DNA of 31,054 nucleotides, taken from assembly GCA_036675035.1 (NCBI GenBank), contig JAKFFO010000174.1, positions 1-31,054 of the forward strand, given 5' to 3'. The DNA is from MESE01 sp036675035. GTDB lineage: Bacteria > Pseudomonadota > Gammaproteobacteria > Burkholderiales > Burkholderiaceae_D. The position numbers and the translations under genes are program-made. Below are positions 7,525 through 15,261 of the stretch, in pieces (position 1 is the first letter of the stretch; each line of letters opens with the position of its first letter). A model generated the notes under the pieces. It was not told where the DNA came from and did not search any database. It worked only from the letters and a program-made list of their open reading frames with translations.

Positions 7525-8289
7525 ATGGCTGAAATCAAAAACTACACGCTCAACTTCGGGCCGCAGCACCCTGCAGCCCATGGTGTACTGCGCCTCGTGC
7601 TCGAACTTGATGGCGAGGTGATCCAGCGCGCCGATCCGCACATTGGCCTGTTGCACCGCGCCACGGAAAAACTTGCCGAAAGCAAGACCTACATCCAGTC
7701 CTTGCCTTACATGGACCGTCTTGACTATGTGTCGATGATGTCCAACGAGCACGCCTATTGCCTGGCCATTGAAAAACTCATCGGTGTCGATGTCCCGGTG
7801 CGTGCGCAGTACATCCGCGTGATGTTCTCGGAAATCACGCGTCTGCTCAATCACCTCCTCTGGCTGGGCGCGCATGGTTTTGACTGCGGCGCGATGAATA
7901 TCCTGATTTATTGCTTCCGCGAGCGCGAGGCACTGTTCGACATGTATGAGGCCGTCTCCGGTGCACGCATGCACGCGGCCTACTTCCGGCCGGGCGGTGT
8001 TTACCGCGACCTGCCCGAAGTCATGCCTCAGTACAAAGTCAGCAAAATCAAGAACGCCAGGGCGATCGAGGCTTTGAACGAGAACCGCCAGGGCTCACTG
8101 CTGGACTTTATTGACGACTTTGCGACCAAATTCCCCAAGCTGGTGGATGAATACGAAACCCTGCTGACCGACAACCGTATCTGGAAACAACGCACGGTGG
8201 GAGTGGGTGTTGTGTCGCCCGAGTATTTTGCAAAAACAACCATCATTGATCCGGCTAAAGCCGGAGCGGACGTAGTGGAAACAAACTGA
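7525..8289 (+). pseudogene. nuoD: NADH-quinone oxidoreductase subunit D, broken after residue 233 with foreign tail
   Basis: Residues 1-233 are a normal NuoD (49-kDa complex I subunit forming the quinone cavity): FGPQHPAAHGVLRLVLELDGE, HIGLLHRATEKL and the YMDRLDYVSMMSNEHAY region are intact. The usual protein is about 417 residues. Here the family sequence stops at RTVGVGVVSPE, ending at base 8223. It normally continues with an Arg-Ala segment and almost 180 more residues. Instead 21 unrelated residues (YFAKTTIIDPAKAGADVVETN) lead to TGA at 8287-8289. NuoE through NuoN are absent and aspS follows. This is best explained by a join between two different genomes or loci, either an assembly chimera or recombination. 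A product would lack half the subunit and could not support complex I. Confidence 0.9.
8224..8289 (+). other. Probable C-terminal tail of a DUF502 membrane protein gene (5' part missing)
   Basis: In many betaproteobacteria the gene just upstream of aspS encodes a DUF502 membrane protein whose end contains a segment like YIVSMGVVSP. The 22 codons here (including stop) do not belong to NuoD and sit about 106 nt before aspS, where the DUF502 end is expected. The shared GVVSPE codons would explain the in-frame join. Attribution is inference from gene order and remembered family sequence. Confidence 0.4.
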
Positions 8290-8395
8290 ATTTCGAATTG
8301 CATGCGGATCGCTACTGCACCAAGCGCGTTTTTCCAATAGAGAGCGCCACGATCTCTGGATGCAATACCAAAGAACCTGAAACCGGAAACTGAAC

Positions 8396-10201
8396 ATGTC
8401 AATGCGAACTCACTATTGTGGCCTGACCACTGAAGCGCTACTCGACCAAACCGTCAGCCTGTGCGGCTGGGTACACCGCAGGCGCGATCACGGCGGCGTG
8501 ATTTTCATCGATTTGCGCGACCGCGAAGGCCTGGTGCAAGTCGTATGCGATCCTGATCGCGCCGACGTATTCAAATCCGCTGAGGCGGTACGCAATGAAT
8601 TCTGCCTGAGAGTGACCGGCGTGGTGCGCAACCGGCCGGAAGGCACCACCAACGCCAATCTTGCTTCCGGCAAAATCGAAGTGCTGTGCCACCAGCTGGA
8701 AGTATTGAATCCTTCCGTGACGCCGCCGTTCCAGCTCGATGACGACAATCTTTCGGAAACCACCCGACTGACGCATCGCGTGCTGGATCTGCGCCGCCCG
8801 CAGATGCAAAACAATCTGCGCTTGCGCTACAAGGTCACGATGGAAGTGCGCAAGTTTCTCGACGCGAACGGTTTCATCGATATCGAAACGCCGATGCTGA
8901 CCAAGTCGACGCCGGAAGGCGCGCGCGATTACCTGGTGCCTTCGCGCGTCAATGCCGGACATTTCTTTGCGTTGCCCCAGTCTCCGCAGCTGTTCAAGCA
9001 ATTGCTGATGGTGGCCAACTTCGATCGCTATTACCAGATCACGAAGTGCTTCCGCGACGAAGACTTGCGTGCCGATCGCCAGCCCGAATTCACGCAGATC
9101 GATTGCGAGACATCATTCATGTCGGAACAGGAAATCCGCGACATGTTCGAAGGCATGATCCGGCTCGTATTCAAGAACGCGCTGGATGTCGACTTGCCCA
9201 ACCCGTTCCCGGTGATGGATTTCGCTACCGCGATGGGCATGTACGGTTCCGATAAGCCCGACATGCGCGTGAAGCTGGAATTCACCGATCTGACCGACGT
9301 GATGAAAGACGTCGACTTCAAGGTGTTCGCCGGCGCAGCCAACATGGAAGGCGGTCGTGTGGTCGGACTGCGCGTGCCTGGAGGCGGTGCGATGCCGCGC
9401 TCGGAAATCGATGCGTACACCCAATTTGTTGCGATCTACGGCGCCAAGGGCCTGGCTTACATCAAGGTCAACGAGAAAGCCAAGGGCCGCGATGGTCTGC
9501 AGTCGCCGATTGTCAAGAATCTGCATGATGCTGCATTGGCCAAGATCATTGAACAGACCGGTGCACAGGACGGCGACCTGATTTTCTTCGGTGCGGACAA
9601 GGCGAAGATTGTCAATGATGCGATCGGCGCATTGCGGGTCAAGATCGGCCACAGCGACTTCGGCAAAAAGAATGGATTGTTCGATGATGAATGGCGTCCG
9701 CTGTGGGTGGTCGACTTCCCGATGTTCGAACATGATGAAGAAAACGATCGATGGGTTGCGCTGCATCATCCGTTTACCGCGCCCAAGGAAGGGCATGAGA
9801 ATTTCATCGAATCCGATCCTGGCAGGGCAATTGCGCAAGCCTATGACATGGTATTGAACGGATGGGAACTCGGTGGCGGCTCGGTCCGTATCCATCGCGC
9901 CGAGGTGCAAAGCAAGGTGTTCCGCGCACTGAAGATTGATGCCGAAGAAGCGCAGCTGAAATTCGGCTTCCTGCTGGACGCACTGCAGTACGGCGCACCG
10001 CCGCATGGCGGTTTGGCATTCGGCCTCGATCGCATTGTCACGATGATGACAGGTGCGGAATCGATTCGCGATGTGATCGCTTTTCCAAAGACCCAACGCG
10101 CGCAGTGCCTGTTGACGCAAGCGCCGTCGGAAGTGGACGAGAAGCAGTTGCGCGAGTTGCATATCCGCTTGCGCAATCTCGAGCCGGCAGTGAAGGCGTG
10201 A
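8396..10201 (+). CDS. aspS: Aspartyl-tRNA synthetase, probably non-discriminating
   Basis: Encodes 601 residues, bacterial-type length. It charges tRNA-Asp with aspartate. Order: OB-fold anticodon-binding domain (residues 1-110), class II catalytic core with motif 2 FRDEDLRADRQPEFTQID near residue 219, the bacterial GAD insertion, and motif 3 GLAFGLDRI near residue 539. In the anticodon domain the RRRDHGG segment has His where E. coli has Leu, and RPEGT has Gly near residue 83. These match the residues reported for the Pseudomonas aeruginosa enzyme that also charges tRNA-Asn, so this enzyme probably makes Asp-tRNA-Asn for GatCAB. ATG 8396 or 8402 could start; homologs suggest MSMRTHYCG. An intrinsic terminator follows. 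Confidence 0.97.
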   Translation: MSMRTHYCGLTTEALLDQTVSLCGWVHRRRDHGGVIFIDLRDREGLVQVVCDPDRADVFKSAEAVRNEFCLRVTGVVRNRPEGTTNANLASGKIEVLCHQLEVLNPSVTPPFQLDDDNLSETTRLTHRVLDLRRPQMQNNLRLRYKVTMEVRKFLDANGFIDIETPMLTKSTPEGARDYLVPSRVNAGHFFALPQSPQLFKQLLMVANFDRYYQITKCFRDEDLRADRQPEFTQIDCETSFMSEQEIRDMFEGMIRLVFKNALDVDLPNPFPVMDFATAMGMYGSDKPDMRVKLEFTDLTDVMKDVDFKVFAGAANMEGGRVVGLRVPGGGAMPRSEIDAYTQFVAIYGAKGLAYIKVNEKAKGRDGLQSPIVKNLHDAALAKIIEQTGAQDGDLIFFGADKAKIVNDAIGALRVKIGHSDFGKKNGLFDDEWRPLWVVDFPMFEHDEENDRWVALHHPFTAPKEGHENFIESDPGRAIAQAYDMVLNGWELGGGSVRIHRAEVQSKVFRALKIDAEEAQLKFGFLLDALQYGAPPHGGLAFGLDRIVTMMTGAESIRDVIAFPKTQRAQCLLTQAPSEVDEKQLRELHIRLRNLEPAVKA

Positions 10202-10229
10202 CGATTCCATGCGTTGCGGCATAATCAAG

Positions 10230-10253
10230 GGCGCGGATATCCGCGCCTTTTTT
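10230..10253 (+). terminator. Intrinsic terminator after aspS
   Basis: A perfect 18-bp palindrome GGCGCGGATATCCGCGCC (10230-10247) forms a GC-rich hairpin that runs directly into TTTTTT (10248-10253). It separates aspS from nudB. Confidence 0.92.
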
Positions 10254-10351
10254 ATATGCGCGTATATCTTCCTGCGACAGGACGACTCACTCGATGAAAA
10301 TGCCCGGTAAAAAATGGCAGAAATACACGGATCAGATGTGAAGCCCCAGTC

Positions 10352-10864
10352 GTGAAGACCAATTTTAAAATCCCCGAATCGGTTTTAGTCGTCGTCTACA
10401 GCGATGATCTTCAGGTCTTGCTGATCGAACGCGCCGACAAGCCAGGCTTCTGGCAATCCGTGACGGGTTCGAAAGACACTGTTGCGGAATCATTGACCAG
10501 AACCGCAGCCAGGGAAGTATATGAAGAAACCGGAATTGTCGTTGATGGTTTTTTTCCTTTGCCGGAATTCAAGCGCATCAGAGAAAAAAATATTGCATCG
10601 ACGGTCGGGGCAGACAAGCTTTGCGACTGGAAACTTTCCAATGTTTACGAAATCTATCCAGTCTGGCGCCATCGGTATGCGCCAGATATCACCCACAATA
10701 CCGAGCATGTTTTCGGCTTGACGGTGCCGCGCGATATTCCGATAAGGCTGGCGCCGCGGGAGCATCTGAATCATGTCTGGCTGCCGTATCGCGAGGCGGC
10801 CGATAAATGCTTCTCGCCATCCAATGCCGAGGCAATACTGCAATTACCCAGGCACACAGGCTGA
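10352..10864 (+). CDS. nudB: Dihydroneopterin triphosphate diphosphatase (Nudix)
   Basis: Encodes 170 residues of the Nudix family, NudB branch. NudB removes pyrophosphate from dihydroneopterin triphosphate, an early folate synthesis step. The N terminus has KIPESVLVVVYSDDLQVLLIERADKPGFWQSVTG, here noted by landmarks P-E-S-V-L-V-V-V and F-W-Q-S-V-T-G, which is characteristic of NudB. The Nudix box follows as GSKDTVAES then TAAREVYEETGI, with one residue more between the first Gly and Glu than the strict consensus. The start is GTG at 10352 without a strong ribosome site. The aspS-nudB-EEP-clsB order supports the identity. Confidence 0.88.
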   Translation: MKTNFKIPESVLVVVYSDDLQVLLIERADKPGFWQSVTGSKDTVAESLTRTAAREVYEETGIVVDGFFPLPEFKRIREKNIASTVGADKLCDWKLSNVYEIYPVWRHRYAPDITHNTEHVFGLTVPRDIPIRLAPREHLNHVWLPYREAADKCFSPSNAEAILQLPRHTG

Positions 10865-10970
10865 ATATTCCTTGATCGCGCACAAGCGGACAAGATTGCG
10901 TTCCATTCCGCCGTTTTCGTGCAGGAAGCACGGTGTTACGGTGGCCGGCAGATAAGATAAGATTGGATTC

Positions 10971-11765
10971 ATGAAACTCCGCATCACTACGTACAATATT
11001 CACAAGGGCGTGTCGTCGTTCGGTAGTCGGCCCCGGATTCATGCACTGAAGCAGGCAATCACGGCAATGGAAGCCGATGTACTGTTTCTGCAAGAAGTGC
11101 AGGGACGACACGATTTGCATGCATTGCGCCATGCTGCAAACTGGCCGGAGCTGTCGCAGCAGGATTTTCTGGCCGGAGATTCGCACGAATGCGCTTACGG
11201 CATGAACGCGGTATATGATCACGGCCATCACGGCAATGCGCTATTGAGCCGCTTTCCGATTCTATCGTCGCGCAACCAGAATGTTTCCGATCACGCCTAC
11301 GAGGCGCGCGGAATTCTCCATTGCGTGGTGCAGGCACCGAAAGCGGAAGTGCACTGTTACGTGGTGCATCTTGGCTTGTTCGCAGGGAGCCGCAAGCGTC
11401 AGACCGAGGCGCTGATTGCGGCAGTGACAAGTTCGGCGCCGAAAGATGCGCCGGTCATCATTGCAGGCGATTTCAACGACTGGGGCAATCAGCTCAGCGA
11501 GATATTGTGCACAAGCCTCGGTGTCGGCGAAGTATTCGATGCAAACCTGTCCAGGCGCGGATTCGGCAGCTATTTGCGGCAGTTGAGCGGACGGGGGCCG
11601 AAGATCGAGCCTGCCCGCACGTTTCCGGCAGCGATGCCGCTGCTGAAGCTGGACCGGATTTATGTGCGGGGTTTCGACGTGGAATCCGCGCAGGTATTGC
11701 ACGGCGCGCTTTGGGCGAAATTATCCGATCATGCCCCTATCGTGGCGACTCTGCGTCTGACGTAG
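10971..11765 (+). CDS. Endonuclease/exonuclease/phosphatase family protein, YbhP-like
   Basis: Encodes 264 residues of the metal-dependent EEP superfamily (DNase I-like fold). Motifs are in the usual order: TTYNIHKG (residues 6-13), FLQEVQGRH (metal-binding Glu), GNALLSRFPI, IAGDFNDWG (catalytic Asp and Asn), LDRIYVRGF, and the terminal SDHAPIVATL (catalytic Asp-His). No signal peptide is visible, so it is probably cytoplasmic. Substrate is unknown. Its neighbour is a cardiolipin synthase of the ClsB type; in E. coli ybhP is likewise next to clsB (ybhO), suggesting a role in phospholipid metabolism. Gap to clsB is about 52 nt, consistent with an operon. Confidence 0.9.
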   Translation: MKLRITTYNIHKGVSSFGSRPRIHALKQAITAMEADVLFLQEVQGRHDLHALRHAANWPELSQQDFLAGDSHECAYGMNAVYDHGHHGNALLSRFPILSSRNQNVSDHAYEARGILHCVVQAPKAEVHCYVVHLGLFAGSRKRQTEALIAAVTSSAPKDAPVIIAGDFNDWGNQLSEILCTSLGVGEVFDANLSRRGFGSYLRQLSGRGPKIEPARTFPAAMPLLKLDRIYVRGFDVESAQVLHGALWAKLSDHAPIVATLRLT

Positions 11766-11817
11766 AGGTCTGAAGACGTTCTTAATCCGGAGTCTGACCA
11801 ATGCCGTTTTGTCCGAC

Positions 11818-12984
11818 ATGCGCGCAGTAACTCTTACGTCGAATAATCGCATCGATCTGCTGCATTGCGGCGCGGAATTCTTCCCGGCATTAGTTGCGGC
11901 ATTTGATGCCGCGAAGTCCGACATCTATCTGGAAACCTACATCTTTGCCAATGATGACACCGGCGAGCGAATCAAGGATGCATTGAAACGCGCATCACGG
12001 CGAGGTGTCGTCGTCCATGTGATTACCGACTGGCTCGGCTGTGGACGGGTCCAATCCAATCGACTCCACGCAGACTTTCTCGCGGCAGGCGTCAGGCATC
12101 GCAGTTTCAATCCATGGTTCCGGCGCGGTGTGGCGCGCACCCATCGCAAAATGTGCGTGGTGGATCGAACAGTGGCTTTTCTCGGTGGCCTCAATATCAA
12201 CGACGATCTTCTGTCCGACGATAATTGGCAGGTGCCGCTGCCTGCACCGCGCTGGGATTTCGCAGTTCGGATCGAAGGCCGCCTGGTAGCTGCGGTTCAT
12301 CGGGAAATGGAAACGCAATGGACGCGCCTTGGCAACGTCACCTTGAAAACGCGGTGGGAGCGATTCAAGCAGGCCAGTACCACGCAGATCCATGTAAGCA
12401 CCGCACCTGCTTTGGCCGGATTGGTGGTGCGCGATAATTTGCGCAATCGGCGCACCATTCAGCGCGCATATTTGCAGGCCTTGGGCCAGGCGAGAAAAAG
12501 CGCTTGGCTGGCCAATCCGTATTTTGCACCCGGCCGGAAGTTCCGCGATGCGCTGGCCGCCGCGGCTGCACGTGGGGTCGATGTGACTTTGCTGATTGGT
12601 GTCGGACAATTCCGGCTTCAGGATGCGGTGGCGCATTCGTTCTATCCGAAACTGCTCAAGAGCGGCGTGAAAGTGGTCGAGTATCGGAAGACGCAGTTGC
12701 ATGGCAAGGTTGCAGTGATCGACGACGAATGGGCAACCGTCGGATCGAGCAATTGCGATGGATTGAGCCTGTTCGTCAATCAGGAAGCCAATATCGTCGC
12801 CAAGGATGCGGACTTTGCACGGGATTTGCGTGCGCACATCGAACGCGGAGTGGCTGAGGGCATTCCGGTCCGTTCCGAAGATTTCGCGAATATCGCATGG
12901 TACAAGCGGCTTTGGTATGGCGCCGCTTATCTGCTGTACAAGAGCATTTTGCGTATCATCACATCGGGAAAATACAACGAATGA
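11818..12984 (+). CDS. clsB: Cardiolipin synthase B (phospholipase D family)
   Basis: Encodes 388 residues from ATG 11818. ClsB condenses phosphatidyl donors with phosphatidylglycerol to form cardiolipin at the inner membrane. Two HKD motifs are visible: H109-x-K111-x4-D116 (HRKMCVVD) and H295-x-K297-x4-D302 (HGKVAVID, followed by WATVGSSNCD). No N-terminal transmembrane helices precede the first domain, which fits ClsB rather than ClsA. A TTG at 11809 is an alternative start three codons upstream; neither has a strong ribosome site. It ends before a bidirectional terminator. Confidence 0.92.
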   Translation: MRAVTLTSNNRIDLLHCGAEFFPALVAAFDAAKSDIYLETYIFANDDTGERIKDALKRASRRGVVVHVITDWLGCGRVQSNRLHADFLAAGVRHRSFNPWFRRGVARTHRKMCVVDRTVAFLGGLNINDDLLSDDNWQVPLPAPRWDFAVRIEGRLVAAVHREMETQWTRLGNVTLKTRWERFKQASTTQIHVSTAPALAGLVVRDNLRNRRTIQRAYLQALGQARKSAWLANPYFAPGRKFRDALAAAAARGVDVTLLIGVGQFRLQDAVAHSFYPKLLKSGVKVVEYRKTQLHGKVAVIDDEWATVGSSNCDGLSLFVNQEANIVAKDADFARDLRAHIERGVAEGIPVRSEDFANIAWYKRLWYGAAYLLYKSILRIITSGKYNE

Positions 12985-13008
12985 TTTCCTTTCACTGAAA
13001 AGTATGCG

Positions 13009-13052
13009 AAAAAACAGAAAAGGGAACCAAACGGTTCCCTTTTCTGTTTTTT
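13009..13052. terminator. Bidirectional intrinsic terminator
   Basis: A perfect 20-bp stem (13009-13028 with 13033-13052) closes a 4-nt loop AAAC. The arm starts with AAAAAA and ends with TTTTTT, so the RNA from either strand has a U-run after the hairpin. It sits between convergent clsB (+) and the anti-sigma gene (-), ending both. Confidence 0.95.
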
Positions 13053-13094
13053 GAAAAGCCAGCGCAGCCGAATCGCCCGCTTCAGGCACTCCGG

Positions 13095-13814
13095 CTAAAC
13101 CTGCACCCATGCCCCTTTGAACACCACCGGACCGGTCGGCCCGTTCGGATCGGGAGAGCCGCCTTTCGGCTCCATTGTGACTGCCAGCGCCGGACTCGAT
13201 TGCGGCGACGCATTGTCCGGCATCGGCAGCGTAACGCTGCCGTTGTCTGCAATCAGCCCCAGCGAGCGCGGCGGGCCATCTTTCGGCAAAGCCCACAATT
13301 CGAGGCTTTTGTCGGGCGCGACCTGCATCGATTTCATCATCTTGACCGTCATCTGCCCGTGTTTTGCATCGCCCATCACCACTGCTATCGGTTGAGATTT
13401 GTCGTCGGCCAGCATCGCAACATAAGCGACAGCGGGAACTGCGGACTCCGGCTGCTTGGCAAGCAGCACTGCAACCAGAATTGCCGCCAATGCGGTCGAC
13501 GACATGCCGAGGCCGCGCCAGAAACCGAGATCTCCGCGCAATGCGCGCCAGAACGACGGCTTGGCTTCGGACGCTCTGGCATGCAAATCAAGTTGGTTTG
13601 CAATTGCATTCCAGACTTGCGGTCGTACCGGTTCCTCTGCTGAAAACTCCGCCATTGGATGAATCCGGTCTCGCCACTCCGCGACTGCACGCCGGAGCAC
13701 GGCGCTGTCGCGCATGAGAGATTCAAAGCGCCGCCGTCCTCCGCCTTTCAGTGTGCCGAGTACATATTCAGCGGCCAGTTTTTCGACCAATGCGTCGTTG
13801 TGCTCGATATTCAT
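13095..13814 (-). CDS. Anti-sigma factor, RskA-type
   Basis: Encodes 239 residues. Likely holds the neighbouring ECF sigma factor inactive at the inner membrane. The N-terminal cytoplasmic region (AAEYVLGTLKGGGRRRFESLM) resembles the sigma-binding anti-sigma domain. One hydrophobic segment lies at about residues 100-120 (GLGMSSTALAAILVAVLLA). The periplasmic C-terminal part has the RskA signature: SLELWALPKDGPPRSLGLI, then AVTMEPKGGSPDPNGPTGPV and a terminal FKGAW. The ATG at 13814 overlaps the sigma TGA as ATGA, so I chose it over a start eight codons upstream inside the sigma gene. The overlap implies coupled, roughly equal synthesis. Confidence 0.9.
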   Translation of the reverse strand: MNIEHNDALVEKLAAEYVLGTLKGGGRRRFESLMRDSAVLRRAVAEWRDRIHPMAEFSAEEPVRPQVWNAIANQLDLHARASEAKPSFWRALRGDLGFWRGLGMSSTALAAILVAVLLAKQPESAVPAVAYVAMLADDKSQPIAVVMGDAKHGQMTVKMMKSMQVAPDKSLELWALPKDGPPRSLGLIADNGSVTLPMPDNASPQSSPALAVTMEPKGGSPDPNGPTGPVVFKGAWVQV

Positions 13815-14389
13815 GCGCGCTCCCCTTTGGTCAGGCATAAACGCAAGCGTTCCAGTCCGCGCCGGACCCAGGTTTTTACCGTGCCGATCGGCAGCTTCAT
13901 CTGCTCGGCAACTTCACTGTGCGACAGGTCATGGTAAAACGCCAGTGCGATCGCCTGGCGATGCAAGCCTTCCAGTTTGGCAAAGCAGCGTGCAAGCGCC
14001 TTGGCATCCTGAGTAAGTTGCAGCGCCTCGATCGGGCTCGGGTCGGCGCTTTCCAGTGCATCCATTACGTCCTTGTCAAAAGTATCTGCGTCGATCTCGA
14101 CCGTGGCATCGACTCGCCGCAGCAGATCGAATGCCTTGTTGCGCACGATGGTGGTCATCCAGGTCATCGGCGCCGCCATGCTGGCCTGATAACTTGCTGC
14201 GTTATTCCAGATACTGACAAAGCTTTCCTGTAAAACCTCTTCCGCCAGTTCTCTCTTGATTAGTATACGCAGCGCAAAGCCAAACAGTTTCGACGAAGTT
14301 GCATCGTAAAGCGCACGGAAGGCGCTTGCGTCCTTGTGAGCTACTGCGGCGAGCCAGGATTTTAGCTGCGACGGTTCGGGATTTGACAA
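13811..14389 (-). CDS. ECF RNA polymerase sigma factor
   Basis: Encodes 192 residues of the extracytoplasmic-function sigma-70 family. Region 2 is visible at about residues 24-92 (FRALYDATSSKLFGFALRI, EEVLQESFVSIWNNA, PMTWMTTIVRNKAFDLLRR) and region 4 at about 130-185 (LEGLHRQAIALAFYHDLSHSEVA with helix-turn-helix GTVKTWVRRGLERLR). The only available start is a TTG at 14387-14389. Its stop overlaps the anti-sigma start. Partner and order resemble SigK/RskA pairs. Target genes are not evident from this window. A sigma-70-like sequence lies upstream at about 14463-14492 on this strand, but it is weak. Confidence 0.93.
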   Translation of the reverse strand: MSNPEPSQLKSWLAAVAHKDASAFRALYDATSSKLFGFALRILIKRELAEEVLQESFVSIWNNAASYQASMAAPMTWMTTIVRNKAFDLLRRVDATVEIDADTFDKDVMDALESADPSPIEALQLTQDAKALARCFAKLEGLHRQAIALAFYHDLSHSEVAEQMKLPIGTVKTWVRRGLERLRLCLTKGERA

Positions 14390-14702
14390 ATTGAATCCAG
14401 TCGGAAAGGTTGGGAATCAGGTATGGGCACTGGCAAGGATCCGCCCGGCAAACCGTGCAGTATTTACAGCCTGGTTATGCGTTTTTCGACAATTGTACGC
14501 ACAAGCCATGCTTGCTGTGCGCTCCAAACGAGCGCCGCGCCAGCAAACCAAATATCCATTGAATCGATTAGCCGCCCGCAGGCCAAGAACGACGAGCTAC
14601 GCGAGGGTGTACCGCACTTTTCCGCAAAGGTAAATCATTATGCCGAATCGGACGGTTACAATGTCGATATCCGATTTCATAAGAACTGAACAACCAATCT
14701 CG
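14390..14702. other. Intergenic region between divergent sigma factor and Hsp15 genes
   Basis: About 310 nt separate the two genes. On the + strand TACAAT at 14657-14662 is a good -10 element for the downstream gene. On the - strand a weak TTGTCG (14492-14487) and TGTAAA pair could serve the sigma gene. I see no convincing gene or repeat here. Confidence 0.5.
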
Positions 14703-15083
14703 ATGAGCTCAGATACGGTCCGTATTGACAAGTGGTTATGGGCAGCGCGCTTTTTCAAGACGCGAACGCTGGCGACCGTCGCTGTGGATGGCGGCAAAGT
14801 TCGCTTGAACGGTGATCGTATCAAACCGTCCAGGAATGTACAGGTGGGAGATGTCCTGGACATCGACAATGGTGCGACCGAGTGGCAAGTAGTTGTTGCA
14901 GGTTTGTCGGATGTGCGGAGTGCTGCGCCGATTGCTCAGACCTTGTACCGGGAAACCGAAGCGGGTATCGCGAAACGCCAGAAAGATACTGAACAAAGAA
15001 AGTATTTTCATGAGCCGGGCGCCGACATCAAGGGACGGCCGACCAAACGCGATCGCAGGCAGTTAACCAGAACGAAATCCTGA
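14703..15083 (+). CDS. hslR: S4-domain RNA-binding protein, Hsp15 family
   Basis: Encodes 126 residues from ATG 14703. Hsp15 is a small heat-shock protein that binds stalled 50S subunits carrying a nascent chain and helps recycle them. The S4 domain starts at once: RIDKWLWAARFFKTRTLA (residues 7-24), then GGKVRLNGDRIKPSRNVQVGD. The C-terminal half is basic (KRQKDTEQRKYF and a terminal TKRDRRQLTRTKS), as in E. coli Hsp15. In-frame ATGs at 14640 and 14661 exist, but 14703 gives the family-length N terminus, and a probable -10 at 14657-14662 would start transcription after them. No clear ribosome site is visible. Confidence 0.88.
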   Translation: MSSDTVRIDKWLWAARFFKTRTLATVAVDGGKVRLNGDRIKPSRNVQVGDVLDIDNGATEWQVVVAGLSDVRSAAPIAQTLYRETEAGIAKRQKDTEQRKYFHEPGADIKGRPTKRDRRQLTRTKS

Positions 15084-15166
15084 TACGGCAACTTGCCGTG
15101 CACCGCGGCTTTTGCCGCGCCGACACAGGTGACAACCCATATAGAACCGTCACTCTAAGTTCCTGT

Positions 15167-15206
15167 TTGACATTTATCTCCTGGTGCATAATAGTACGAA
15201 CGTTCG
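15167..15206 (+). promoter_or_regulatory. Promoter and palindromic operator of the TetR gene
   Basis: A perfect -35 TTGACA (15167-15172) is followed after 17 bp by AATAGT (15190-15195). Immediately downstream is a perfect 10-bp palindrome CGAACGTTCG (15197-15206), covering the likely transcription start. A TetR dimer bound there would block the promoter, so autorepression of the TetR gene and the downstream dehydrogenase is likely. The assignment of the palindrome to this regulator is inference. Confidence 0.65.
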
Positions 15207-15261
15207 CATTTAATTATGCGTTGCCGCACTGCATTTTTTCTGGCCCATAGTGGTGATGATC

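Noticed and set aside
13009..13052. Long perfect inverted repeat as a possible mobile-element end
   Set aside because: A-run and T-run flanks and the position between convergent genes make a bidirectional terminator the simpler explanation; there is no transposase or target duplication nearby.
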